A stretch of 64,000 nucleotides of DNA from Angiostrongylus vasorum (Eukaryota; Nematoda; Chromadorea; Rhabditida; Metastrongylidae), in the NCBI GenBank assembly GCA_018806985.1, contig JADANN010000443.1, positions 2,161,001-2,225,000 of the forward strand, written 5' to 3'. The translations under genes and the position numbers were made by a program. Below the pieces are notes generated by a model. That model ran no database searches. It saw nothing but the letters and a program-made list of their open reading frames with translations, and was not told the DNA's origin. This document shows, piece after piece, positions 11,945 through 23,230 of the stretch; position 1 is the first letter of the stretch; the number at the start of each line of letters is the position of its first letter.

Positions 11945-12860
11945 ACAGCAAATCTATTTATTCCAGTTGCATAAAATTCTGGAGTTCTGGAAGCGATGAA
12001 TTCGTTGAAGGCATTTTTTTGCGTCATCGTGGTTGGTGAACCATTTCTCGCCCAGGAAGTGATCAAGGTGCTTGAAGAAGTGATAGTCGTTAGGCGAGAG
12101 GTCTGGTGAATAGGGCGGATGAGATAAAGTTTCGTAGCCCAACTCGTTCAACTTCTGCAGCGCTGGTTCGTCAATGTGAGCCTGGACGTTGTCGATTGGT
12201 CTTATTTTGTTGACTAATGCCGGTCGCTGTTGTTGGATTTTTACGGCGCATTTCGCCGATTTGTCGGCAATATTTTTCTGCCGCAATCGTTTCGCCTGGA
12301 TTCAAAAAGCTGCAATAAATCAGGCCGGCTGCAGGCCATCAAACAGTCATCATTACCTTTTTTTTGGTGCAATTTCGGCTTTGGGAAGTGCTATGTAGCC
12401 TGGTCGCAATCCAACCATTGAGCTAAATCACAATGCGATCAAGAAAAGGGTCGTTTTTTGTTGCGCAGAATAAAAGCAGACGACATTTGAAAACGGCTTT
12501 TTTTACTATCGTTTAATTCGTGCGGCAGCCACTTGTCTAGTTTTTTTTTGTCTTTCTATGCCATTCAAGTGGGTGGGAATTTTACGCCATGCTGGTCTTC
12601 AAGCTCTCAAACAGTTGTTCGCGTGTTTAATTCCACTAGTGTTTTCAATTCGTCGTCGTCAAGTTCACTGGGACGTCCGCGGTTTTCCTTAACTTCCAGG
12701 TCGAAATCACCAGATCGGAATATCCTAAACCATTTTTGCATTGTTGATTCCTTCATCCTAAACATGATGATCTTCCGAGCTCCTGCCGCGGCATTATGTC
12801 CACTCTTCCACACGTACAAAAAGACACGAATATCATGTTGATTCATACCAAAGCAAAACC
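11945..12860 (-). pseudogene. Mariner transposase, frameshifted
   Basis: The N-terminal segment (frame 12607-12846) shows the mariner helix-turn-helix region: SGHNAAAGARKI, then a WFRIFRSGDFDLE stretch and the GRPSELDDDEL linker. The C-terminal segment (frame 11954-12286) shows IDNVQAHI and HPPYSPDLSPNDYHFFKHLD, where the last Asp is that of the DD34D triad. The middle, including the first catalytic Asp region, is in several frames with stops, and the last residues continue in another frame (11854-12066). The element is therefore dead. Terminal inverted repeats could not be fixed by eye. Confidence 0.85.
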
Positions 12861-12899
12861 TTATAAAACGTTAAAATAACAGGTCTTGAAGAACTATGC

Positions 12900-14440
12900 A
12901 GGAAAATCCCTAAAGAAATCCCGCTTGCTCAACTGGTTGTGCCTCATCCAATGCTTCATATGAGCGACAGGATAATCTTCGTGAAGAGCTTGTAGGATAC
13001 ACTCAGAAAACATATCGGACGATAGTTACGAAGATCCATTCGGTTACCTTTCTTGCTCACGATAATCGGGCGCGACGCTCTCCACTGGTCTGAAATTTTT
13101 TTCCTTTTGAAAATAGGATACCATAAGAATTGCGAGAAGTACATGTAAATTGTGGCATTAAATTCCAAGGAAATCGGCGGTGATTTCTATCGAATCACGG
13201 AGCTGTTCCTTTTTTATGCTTTCCATCTCAGCTTCAACTTCAGAGGGAAGAATTTCACATGGTTTTGTCTGCCGAGACATTAGTTTCTGAAGAGGAGATT
13301 ATGCAACGAGAGAGGTTCATGCAGAAAATTTCCGTTATCAATTCGACATCATGGTTTGAATTTTTATTCGTCCCATCTTCGTTCATTAGGGCTGACGGCG
13401 GAACATACTCACGAAAGTCTGGACGACATTTCCTGGGACTGGTTCTTTTTTATGGCTGATTCTAACAGTTTTCTTCTACCTGGACGTACCGATGTAGATC
13501 TTTCTGCAGAGCTTTTCTGCAAGAGGCATTTATTACTAGCCGTGTTAAGCATGTTTGCAGTAAGACCAAGCTTCAGTATCCTTCCCTTTTCGACCAACTG
13601 AGGTTATGGAGGTGCGATCCGATTTTCTGGCTTAGAGAACTGAGGCAAATTCGGCACACTCTTTCGGTCTATCGACAAGCAGCTCGTAGTCTTCGAAATG
13701 GTCTTCATTAATTTGCCAGTCACGTTTGGATAGGAATTCGTCCAGAGTCTTTTAGTCACATACAGCTGGACTTTTCTTTTTGGTCGATGTCATGAATCCT
13801 CTTCTAGCTTACGACTAAACCGAATCCTCGCGCGAAAACGGCGAACAATATCAAGACGTCGAAAGAGGCGACGAAGACGTTGAAAGATTAGCCAAAAAAA
13901 AACTTCTTATCAACCACGTTTCAGCTTATCAATGAAAGAATACAAATTGACTAGTCCTACAAAGATTAAAGAGAAAGCCGGTTTTGAAATATTTCCTATC
14001 CTCTATTCCCCCCTCGTTGGCCTTTCCTGTTCTGGCGTTGAAGCCTCCGACAACAAATTTACAACACGCTTTATCATTGCGGATAACTTCCTCCAACTGA
14101 TAGTAGAACGTATCCAATTCGTACTCATTAGCTGCATCGGTCGATGGTAGCAACTGATGATTACGATGTTCCTATGACGTGTCAGTTGAAGACAGAGGAC
14201 GGCTATTTGAGAGGAGAGGATCTCGGAAGAGTCGACGAGACGGACAAAGGACGTGTGGACGACAAAGCCTACACCACCGACATTTCGCAACGTAATCTTT
14301 TCTCCGCGGATGAGAATGATCCCGTTGTTTACGTCGGTCTTCTTGGTGTTTATTTCTTGCACGGCGATCATATGGAATTCGATGCGATCTGCGGCATCAA
14401 GAAGAGCGTGAAGATCGTCGTCTGAGAACAGTGTTCTTAC
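12900..14440 (-). pseudogene. RTE-clade LINE relic (endonuclease plus start of RT)
   Basis: Minus strand, broken over several frames. Around 14440-14000 lies the endonuclease region (DDDLHALLDAADRIEF, IAVQEI, NVGGVGFVV, then GGFNARTG where GDFNA-like is expected). The linker region lies around 13820-13320. Reverse transcriptase starts at about 13130-12905 with NYRPICFLSVSYKLF and an EAQPVEQAGF block. It stops before the catalytic FADD box and abuts the mariner relic. A PLE end interrupts the endonuclease at about 13860-14010. Confidence 0.75.
13860..14010 (+). mobile_element. PLE terminal fragment inside the LINE relic
   Basis: The segment reads like the 48100-48210 PLE end: gaagacgttgaaagattagcc, an A-run, gactagtcc, then gattaaagagaaagccgg followed by gttttgaaatat. 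The hammerhead-like core is decayed. The plus frame 13932-14150 and the end of the minus frame 13929-14153 are by-products. Confidence 0.5.
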
Positions 14441-15282
14441 ATTGTTCGTTCACAGTAATAAACCATCCAGTATGCGATGTACTAAAGCTAGCTTACTGCT
14501 GGTTGTCTAGTTTGATCTCTCCTGAGGTCCTGACTTAATCTTGCAATGGCGTTTTGAAATCTTCACCCCAATGTGGATCCGAGGGAACCATCGATGCGGA
14601 CACGATATTAAAAAAATTCGTTACTGGGATTACGAATCACGCGAAATCAAAAGAAAAACAACATGAGAGATCATATTTAAGCTGCAGGTTCTTTGTTAAA
14701 CTGAACAGGAAAAATTGAGGAAGAAAAAATCAAGGAAAACGAGACAGACAAAAGAAGGATGGGAAGAAGAAGCATTTTGGAGCGCATCACTAACCACTAC
14801 ACTACTTGCGGCGATAGACCATCAAATGAAAAACAAGATATAACTATTAGACATTTCGGGTATCTTTTTTCTCATCAGATTTGTAACTTCAGCGAAAAAG
14901 ATTTGCAAAAAGAGGAATCAATTCGGCGAAGATTTTCAACTTTCTCGTCTTATTACTACATCAGCTTTCACCATTTCTTCATCGCTGTTATAACTATTTA
15001 TTTGCTGGTAATTCCCGTCATATTAGCTTAGAGGAATTGTGAATTTAGTGCGAAGAACGAAAATAAGAGACTGGAATTCCAATAAACCCTCTATAATCCC
15101 GCTCTATAAATGACGTAGTCTTCAAACTTTTACTCCGATCTCTCACTCGTGTAAGCTAAGCATACCACAAGCGTGAAAAAACAACAAGAATAAATGTTAG
15201 AAAAGCAAGTTTTCAACGCTGCTTGCCTTTAATAACAGCAGAAGATTATTACTAACTATTACTACATTACCCATCACCATAT
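14441..15282. other. No recognised feature
   Basis: The plus-strand frame 14759-15031 is open with a hydrophobic end but has no supporting signal. The rest is non-descript. Confidence 0.35.
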
Positions 15283-15500
15283 CTACTGTGCTGATCCCAG
15301 CACTTCTTGAACTCTACTCGTTTTCCTCGCATTCATCCTCCACAGAAGTCTTAGAAAATTCTGTGCGTTGTTTTGGCCACTGTTGGAGTATGTGCCGAGG
15401 CAAGGCGATCCGGGGCAGAGCGTTGCGAAGGGGATCGAAGCAGCAACACCTGGTTTCCTGATGGGCTGCATCAACCATCCCCTCCCAATACTGTACACTC
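15283..15500. repeat. Unclassified repeat, family 3
   Basis: Shares gatcccagcac, ctcgcattcatc plus ctccacagaagtct-like blocks with 39363-39600. It has no tRNA-like boxes and no protein motif. The open frames on the minus strand here derive from the repeat. Confidence 0.5.
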
Positions 15501-15639
15501 AATAGTGGAGGATTGCAGCTGATAAAGTATAATTTAACGTTGGTCAATTCCTAACGGATCTCCTATATATTTGGTTCACTCGTAAAGCTGATCTGATGCA
15601 TATATAACCTAAATAATGACTTTCACGCCGCCCACTGAT

Positions 15640-15795
15640 GTAAATAAGTGTTTTCATGCTCTTAAACAAGTCTAGTATAAATCTGACGACCCAATGAAAA
15701 TGGAGGCTTGGTTTCTTAAATGCGAAATCGAACCAAAGACCGCGTGTCGATTACAGGACACCTCTGATCACTGCGCTACCGAATTGCAATTATGT
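15640..15795 (-). mobile_element. Old SINE-like element, family 1 (head part)
   Basis: The minus strand begins GGTAGCGCAGTGATCAGAGG, a near-perfect A box, followed by GTGTCCTG and a B box GGTTCGATTTC. The body is 3'-truncated or eroded (aaacaagtctagtataaatc). This copy shows the tRNA ancestry of the family most clearly. Confidence 0.7.
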
Positions 15796-16075
15796 GAGAA
15801 CAAATCGGTGCTCCCACCTGTTGCACTGCCTTCGCAATTGACGTTTGACGTGGGCACTGACAGATTTCATTGACATAGTTGATGAACCTGAACTAACAGA
15901 AAAACAATTCAATTTCTTAACACTTCCCCAACGAAACTGGTGCAGACCATTTATCGACCATCAGAGTATTTCGGGAGCTCAGAACCTTACAGACTTGGAG
16001 AAACTTCCCTCTACCACATTAAGCGTATATATAATTTTAATACAGTGTCTACTCAGATTCAAACATACTTCAAAG

Positions 16076-16178
16076 ATTTAAATTTCGAATTCAAACCCCA
16101 AAAATTACCAAATTTATAATTCCAAATTAGATTTAAATTTCGAATTCAAACTCAAAAATTACCAAATTTAAACTCTTA
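16076..16178. repeat. Two-copy direct repeat, AT-rich
   Basis: The block starting atttaaatttcgaattcaaa and running through aaaattaccaaattta occurs twice in tandem with a period of about 56 bases. The second copy is slightly shorter. Confidence 0.8.
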
Positions 16179-16407
16179 GAATTTCCGACGGAACAGTGAC
16201 AACTGGAAACGTAAGCGATACACTGGAAAATATTGTGTTGGAACTCCATTTGTTCTTTATTTCTGTTTTCGAAGCAAAAGCTTTGAAACACTAAAATGGA
16301 AGAAATGTGTATCATGAGCTCCAAAAGATCAGAATTTTACCGTGGAAAAACACGACACTGCTCCATTCTATAGATAAAGAATTGCGTATTCTAACAGTTT
16401 TCATCGT

Positions 16408-16752
16408 ATTTATTTATATGATCCTATAAACTGATCTTCTTTAGCTGATGCGAGGTTGGTATAGGTCTTCGTTGTCGTTGTCGTTGTTGTTGGTGTTGTT
16501 GGTCGATGGCTGACGTTTCGGCGATTTCGCCTTCCCTAAGAGCCTGGGCGTATTTTATATTATAATACTTTAATTATTCGGTGGAAAGGGCTAAAGTACC
16601 AATGAAGATCAAAGTTTTAAACAGATGGTGGGTTAGGATGCTACGGTCAAATGTAGTTCTACGCCATATTGAACAGAAAGGCTACTCACCGTGATGTTAC
16701 GAGTGGGACTGGCCCACGCGTTGCTCACGTGGGGTCGCGAGCACGACATACG
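16408..16752 (-). mobile_element. PLE inverted terminal arm, left
   Basis: Left arm of a long inverted repeat whose partner is 17162-17482. It contains a hammerhead-like core on the minus strand at 16508-16545: GGCTCTTAGGGAAGGCG, AAAT loop, CGCC, GAAACGTCAGCC. Stem II is perfect and a GGCT/AGCC stem I is possible, but the CUGANGA box is damaged. Relative to the right arm it carries a 24-base insertion near 16650. A (GTT/GTC)n tract lies at about 16470-16500. Confidence 0.8.
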
Positions 16753-16864
16753 CCGGAGTCAAAATCTTTTCTTCCTTCAAAGTCAAAGGAGAGTCCCTCC
16801 GAAACATTATTTTGGGGAAATACCCTACGCTTTTGTCTAAGCCGAGTGGCTTCTACGTCGTAGC

Positions 16865-17160
16865 CATTGGATATTGGGGAAACGGGTAGACCACTTTGTG
16901 TCCGCATAAAAGAACATCTAGATGGGAAAGCTAAAATTCGTCAAAACACTTCTCTGGGTACGCATAGGGCACAAAAGCACAACGGCGATGATTTTTGAAG
17001 TGACTGTACGGATCCTAGCGCAGGAGTCGAAAACATCAACGCGCAAAACTCTTGAAACGTTTTGGATAAATTTCAAAAATTCAAAGATGAACCAGAAAGA
17101 CGAATTCCTCACATGCACACGTGACCTGGCGCCCTATTTCAAAATGGAATTTTGACCCCG
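16865..17160 (+). pseudogene. PLE GIY-YIG domain, 3' half
   Basis: The frame starts at IGETGRPLCVRIKEHLDGKA and runs (with one shift) to an AQESKTSTRKTLETFW stretch and a short C-terminal tail ending near 17155. It lacks the first GIY strand and the Cys motif, so the domain is 5'-truncated. It sits exactly between the two inverted arms. It matches the copy at 10560-10790 at protein and DNA level. Confidence 0.7.
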
Positions 17161-17161
17161 G

Positions 17162-17482
17162 GGTATGTCGTGCTCGCGACCCCACGTGAACAACGCGTGG
17201 GCCAGTCCCACTCGTAACATCACGGTGAGTAGCCTTTCAGTTTGACCGTAGCATCCTAACCCACCAACTATTTAAAACTTTGATCTTCATTGGTACTTTA
17301 GCCCTTTACACCGAATAATTAAAGTATTATAATATAAAATACGCCTAGGCTCTTAGAAAGGCGAAATCGCCGAAACGTCAGCCATCGACCAACAACACCA
17401 ACAACGACAACGACAACGAAGACCTATACCAACCTCGCATCAGCTAAAGAAGATCAGTTTATAGGATCATATAAATAAATAT
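17162..17482 (+). mobile_element. PLE inverted terminal arm, right
   Basis: Partner of 16408-16752. The hammerhead-like core is on the plus strand at 17347-17383 (aggctcttagaaaggcg, aaat, cgcc, gaaacgtcagcc). The arm follows the GIY-YIG stop directly, as expected of a PLE 3' terminal sequence. Ends at an ataaataaat-type tract. Confidence 0.8.
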
Positions 17483-18930
17483 ATCAACTATCTATGCCCA
17501 GGTTTATGGAAAGTCGGTCTTTTGAGTTTTCATCGTAATTGATCAAATTTGCTATGAGATGAGTTTGAGTTAAATATGAAAACGGCCATTATCTCCAGGG
17601 CGCGTGACTACTATGAAGTCAACGTCGTCGCGTGAGCGTTGATAGAGTGGTAGCACAGAATAAGACAATAAAAAAAGGCTGTTGGTATATCTAGTTCGAA
17701 CAACATCCCGGCCGATTACCCATTCGTTTACCTCATTTCAGTCATCTAACTGTTGTCAACTCTTCTCCTCACAACAGGAACACCTTATATGGCCTTAGAC
17801 TTGATCACTTGACTATTGGCATATCTCAGAACAATACGAAAACGGCGAACGTAGCTCACGCAGTTCTCCCTCTTTTGCACAACTTCTTCATGTCGTCTAC
17901 CGCGTTCACTGAACACCACAGAGCGATGTAGGATGATGCCTGTGTAGTTATAGAATCATCAACCTCGATTTTTACCACATCATACTACGGGTTCTCTTCC
18001 GATTTGTGCCAAGTCTTATCCCTTTCGCGGTTCATTAAAGTTTTTAATCATATCATCTTCTTCACCAGTACTATTCATAAAAATGACGAAGTTGTCGGAA
18101 AAAAAAGAAAGTTTGCCAGTCATTTTCCAAAAATGCGTATACCGTTCCGTTTATATTGATCTTTCATTGATTCCACTGATTTCATTGCTCCACTCACTAC
18201 ACAGTTTTTTTCGTCTCTGGCAAGGGTTACAACAAGGGGTAAATGGTATTCCCAGCAGATTTTTACCATGCTATTCACAGTTTGGATGGGGGTGAATTTC
18301 ATTGCTGTGCTGCTTGTAATATTTTCCAGTGTCTGTACCGTCGTATAACCCAAGCAAGATGGTTTGTATTTCACTTCGCTCTGCTTCTAAAATTCCCGAT
18401 CATGTACTAAGTTTATTCTATCTAGCATTAACGTCTCTAACAACAAACTTATACAGAGACTTTTCGTTGCCAATCTCTAATCATAGCACGCATGTAATTT
18501 GCTTTATTCACCTGCATAAGCTGCAGGTCTCGTATGAGTTGCGATCGTAATGGAAGTAACAAAGCTCGCAGAGACATTTTCTTGAGAGGATCTTCTTTTC
18601 ACGGATAATTAAATCCCCCGTCTTTTAATTGATTTATGTCGTCTTCCTCGCACTTAATCTCCTTTAGAGGAATGATGTGAAATTTGATGTGAATGTGGAA
18701 ATGAGATTTGATTACCTCCATCCAACGATGTAGACAATTTGCCTAGTATGCAAGGTATTATTGCTAGTATTGCTGGTTGAGCTGTTTTCTTTCCCGTGAA
18801 GTCCGAATGTTAATTTGCTGACCCTTTCCCACCGCAGACCACCAGCTGTTGTAGATCGCATTAATGTTCGCCGCCTTGAAACCAGGGTTTCTATCAAGGC
18901 GCTTTCAGTTCTCTAGCGTTCATAAACTCT
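17483..18930. other. No recognised feature
   Basis: Open frames at 18083-18295, 18120-18374 and 18712-18897 show no clear family. The last ends near a GT donor-like site (GGATGGAG/GTAATC) and could be an exon, but nothing confirms it. Confidence 0.3.
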
Positions 18931-19903
18931 TCAACAGGCTAATGGATGGAAAATACAAACTCCTTCACAGTTGATACAACTCTGTTCATCACAATTCGTT
19001 GCAAAGTAGCACGCACATGCTATTGTGAGGCGATTAAGCACTGAAGAAAAGAAAATGTGATAGAGAGACGGTTTTCGCCAACCGAAACTGAACGCGACCT
19101 GAGGTGATTCTAAGTACGACATACACATAAGGAATGATAGTCACGCTACGTGAAAGTGCCTGAAACTCATCATAGTTGAACTCAGTGAGTCACAGTGGGT
19201 ATGGGTACTTTCTTGTTAGTGATAGTAAGAAAAGAAACTACTACTTTTCATGTTCACTGTATTCCTTTCAATGAGACGTGAAAAAAACTAATCAGTAAAT
19301 GGTGGTATTGCGAGTAAAAAAAAACTATATAAAAGTTTTTTCGATATCAAGTGATCTTGATTCCATCACGTACCTGAGATTAACATCCCCACTGTCCATC
19401 AACCTCTTCGGTCTTATTTTTTTTAAAGAATATCATGAGTCATTATGGGAAATGACCTACGGTCCATAAATAGAACGACAATGAGGCTAATTCCTTGTTG
19501 TATACAATGGCCCTATTAAATTCAATGCTAATAAAGTGAGTTGTCACTTGGGAGTTCCAGCGAGTCCCCCTATTACGTAATTTGTTTTTTTTTATTCATT
19601 AAAAGTTGTATGAACACTATTTCACTATTTCAACTGCAAATTCGTCGCTGTTTACGCTTTTCTTAATGATGTCCTCACATTATTGTTAATTTCTAACTTT
19701 AACTGGTAAAAGAGCATACTTTGGCACTCTCAAATAACCATCAAATGGTAAAATAAGGCCGGGATAACGTAGGACACTCACAGCTCTCATCACCGCGGAC
19801 GCAGCCGGCATATTCCCACACTGCGCCGTTTTCAAGCAATTGCCCTAAATCCTGAATTGCCCTCACCCAACCCGTAAACGATTGTTTGTCACTCTTTGTC
19901 ATG
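18931..19903 (-). CDS. Candidate small gene with Cys-rich C terminus
   Basis: Putative exon 1 is 19794-19902. The ATG follows an acceptor (GACTTAG) by one base, like a spliced-leader site. The frame gives SFTGWVRAIQDLGQLLENGA and a donor CCGCG/GTGATG in phase 1. Putative last exon is 18931-19040, after a strong pyrimidine-rich acceptor (TTTTCTTTTCTTCAG), also phase 1. It ends TIACACYFATNCDEQSC, a further Cys-x2-Cys-type cluster and TGA. The joined frame would be 72 aa. Exons could be missing between them, and the two may not belong together. No family recognised. Confidence 0.35.
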
Positions 19904-20462
19904 CTAAGTCACAAATATTGAACGACTTTAAACGGCCTCATCATACGTTACCTTCCCACAACATCGTGATTCATTAACTATGACGCTACTATGTTTTCTC
20001 TCCTACCACCAACCTCGTGTTGGGTTAGCAATTCGAGAAAACTATCCGGTTTAATGAAACTTTGGTCCCAATAACGACAGCTTTTCCATCAAGTGCAGTG
20101 AGTAACGGCGACCAGGAATCTTCCATTGATATCACTATTACAATCACATGATCACTGATTCGTAAAAAATTCAAATTCGGATTAGAAGAATATTTTCGTA
20201 TCAACAAGAAAAAGTTATTCAATAACAGATAAATAATCTCGCCACTTTTTTTAGACGCCCTATTTATTTCTCAGATCTTATATACAGCGCTCTCTGCACG
20301 ATAAAGAACGAAACCTTTTAACAGAGCTTATATTGAATGGTTATTAGGCTACTTCTACGAAGATCGAAGATTGATGACTATGATGACCGTATGCAATCAA
20401 TTTCGTGTCATATTTCCGTTAATTCCACTCTTAAAGCGTATGCCTTGATTCAGTACTCTTAA
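19904..20462. other. No recognised feature
   Basis: Would hold the promoter of the candidate gene to the left. The minus frame 20025-20222 is open but unsupported. Confidence 0.3.
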
Positions 20463-20720
20463 GTGACGAAGTTTTTTTTTGACACGACCCATCCTGTGCG
20501 GATCTCACCACTTCTTGCATTCGGTAAGTTTCCTCACACCTACCATCCACGAAGCTTTTCGCACTTTTCTGCCTGTGGATTCGGCTGCGGCTTAAGGGGT
20601 TTTTTCATATTCTTCGCGAACGTCGTTAAATTCTGGTCGAGTCGATTATTTCTGAAATCCTGGGATAGCCGGGATAGAGCGCTCCCATCTGGGTTCCAAG
20701 GATTATAGTGTTCCTAGAGG
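20463..20720. repeat. Unclassified repeat, family 3 (diverged)
   Basis: Shares a ttctggtcgagtcgatt block and a gggatagccgggatagagcgc block with 39500-39570 and, reversed, 9620-9740. The plus open frame here is a by-product. Confidence 0.4.
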
Positions 20721-22422
20721 AAAATTCCTAACCATGGAGGGATGAGAAGCTAGCTGAGTCTATGAACAAGAACGAACTCTTTTTTAATGAGTAATAAATC
20801 GTGAGGTCTTAGCAGATATTTAACTCCCAACTTTGTCTTTATTCTTATTAACCTATCGCATATTCGCATTAAAATCTGAATCTTAATGGAAATAGTGAAC
20901 AGCCACTTGTCGGCAAGATATATCAATAATCATATAATCATAAGATGTAAGTCCAATGGTGCGATTCACTTAGTCTCCTATAGCGGATAACCATGACGCT
21001 GTATAGCTGCTGATGAATGAACAATTTCTTTGTACTTTACTGACAAAAACTACTTGCCCATACGCCACCCCAATAATTTTCAGGAAACAAATTCGAATGA
21101 GGAAGTCCAAGCCGTCACTTTAAAACGTCGCCCTGCTTGACCAGACATAGTGCAATGATTTCTTACCTGAATTCTGAATATGGACGACATCTAAAAAAAA
21201 TCCTATATTTCGCTTTCCGATGTTAAGCACGCTATTAATAATGCTTTATTTGTTACGAAATTATCTATGTACCTCTGTTGATAGCATTTCAGCACGCTCC
21301 TCACAATACTCCAGTGCACACAAGTGAAAGCTAAGTATTCGATTAAGCAGTGACTATTCTAAAGCGAGAACTCCGTTGTATGTGCACAACCAGCTGGCAG
21401 ATTACTTTCAATTACACCAAATTGAAACCATCGAGTGGTATTGACTTAAAACACTCGCATAATAGAAATGAGAAATTGCTGCAAACATGCATGTCAGTCA
21501 CCCATAAACAAGCGAATTCAACGAATCTCAGAAACCTCTCGGACACTACAATTTATTTTTCAATCGTCGAAAACTGTGTTACTGAATTTCTGACTATACC
21601 GTATATACTGCTATAATACCTCGCTCTTAGCATGATTATCGTCAATCCTTGGAAAAATAAAGATTCTGGAAATCATATGACATTTTGGATTTATTGCTGA
21701 GTAGCGAAAACGCAGGGCTATCCACGTGATTTGAGTGAATGAGAAGGTCTTTATTGTCACTGCTTGCCTCATCATCTACCTAGCTGTCTCAAGCATCATT
21801 AAACTGCCGAATGCGTCCCTATACCAATCCGACTGAGAACCATTCACTCGCCAATACCACGTTTTTGAAAACTCTGCAAAACGTAGTGCTTCAGTATCTT
21901 ATTGCATTGGATGGATATAGTTAGTACATAGACAATTATCCCTGCCACATTAGATTACAAGCGAGATATACTGAATATCTTGAAGCAAACATGATAGGTA
22001 CGGCTAGTCAAACGCGTAGAAGCTTCACATATTCATCCAGTGTCATCTATCCATGATAAATTCTGTGCGATGGTATTTAGCCTGTCATGCACATTTCATC
22101 GAGCTCACCTGTTTACCATCATATTTTGTACATCAAATCAAGCATTCCTTTTGATAAACCATTTTCTGAAGAAATATTGAAGATTGTTCCAGTCTCGCCT
22201 CTTATTATAGCTTCCGAATGTTCGTAGTGGTTTTACAACAACGAACTCCATTTCTGTCTTCCTCCAAAGTAGTTTCAATCTGTTCCATCGACATAACTAT
22301 GGCATTGTTATTATTAGCGCCCCGCTGCGTTCAATGCGAGTCGAGTCCAAAGTATAGCCTCTATCTTGGCACATGACTACCAATAAAAGACACCAGAGTA
22401 GTGGAGAAATAACTCGAAATAA
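20721..22422. other. No recognised feature
   Basis: About 1.7 kb of AT-rich DNA. The plus frame 21350-21616 has no motif or good splice context. Confidence 0.35.
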
Positions 22423-22705
22423 AAAGGATAAAGCATAAAACTCTCGGCGTTGATCAAACTCTTAAGAATGCGCCATGCATTCGACATTATTAAGCTCGTT
22501 TGGAGGTGATTGCATGGATACCTGGCTTTCACAATGACTTGCGGTGGCCTACCGATGTATTGAGCCAGTGCAACTATCCTCCCAGACAGGTCTGATACCA
22601 ATTTGCCGACCCCAGAGGGATGGAAGGCTTGGTGGGCCATGGGCGCGGGAATCTATCCGAAGTGTATTGCACGGCGCCTCCGACCACTGCGCCATACGCA
22701 CCCTT
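22423..22705 (-). mobile_element. SINE-like element, family 1
   Basis: Well preserved copy. Minus-strand head ATGGCGCAGTGGTCGGAGGC, mutated B box, body with ccagagggatggaaggcttgg on plus, tail ataaagcataaaactctcgg. ORFs on both strands here are SINE-derived. Confidence 0.85.
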
Positions 22706-23019
22706 ATTCCAAATAAACAACAAGAGATTTGTATGGGTATCTTAGTTGAGGCTAACTGAGACTGGTTCCTCTTTGATAAAAAGCTTAAAAACCAATTGAT
22801 TTGTTGTAAAATTTTTCATTCTTGGGGATGATTATACTTGGCGTTTCTTTACAACCCAAGATTTTTCATTCGTTTTCCTCTTCTTCTACTTGACAATCTG
22901 GTACATTAATGCAAGGAAACAAGAAATGAATACAAATGAGAACAAATTTTTGCTACATGCTCTCTAGTGGGGGATGCTATACCGTAAACATACTGGAAAG
23001 TAGTGGAATGGTAAAAGAT

Positions 23020-23230
23020 CGATAGAACTAGCTGAGAGACAGGCGAAACGAAGGACCCGCCTGGTGTGGTGGTGAACGCGTTACTCCCCGGAAAGGACAA
23101 TAGCGCGTTCGTTCCCCCACCATAGGCACCTGCGGTCCAGAGTTTTGCAAATATCTCAGCTTCGTAGAAGTTATATTTCGCAAAATACCCTGCCATTACA
23201 AAGAGTAGGCAGTAAATACAAAGGTTAAAA
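23020..23230 (+). mobile_element. SINE-like element, family 2
   Basis: Full-length type copy: gctgagagacaggcgaaacg, ctggtgtggtggtgaacgcg (A-box-like), the GGAAAGGACAATAGCGCG core, gcgttcgttcccc (B-box-like), gttttgcaaatatctcagc, and an end with gtaggcagtaaata. Confidence 0.75.
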
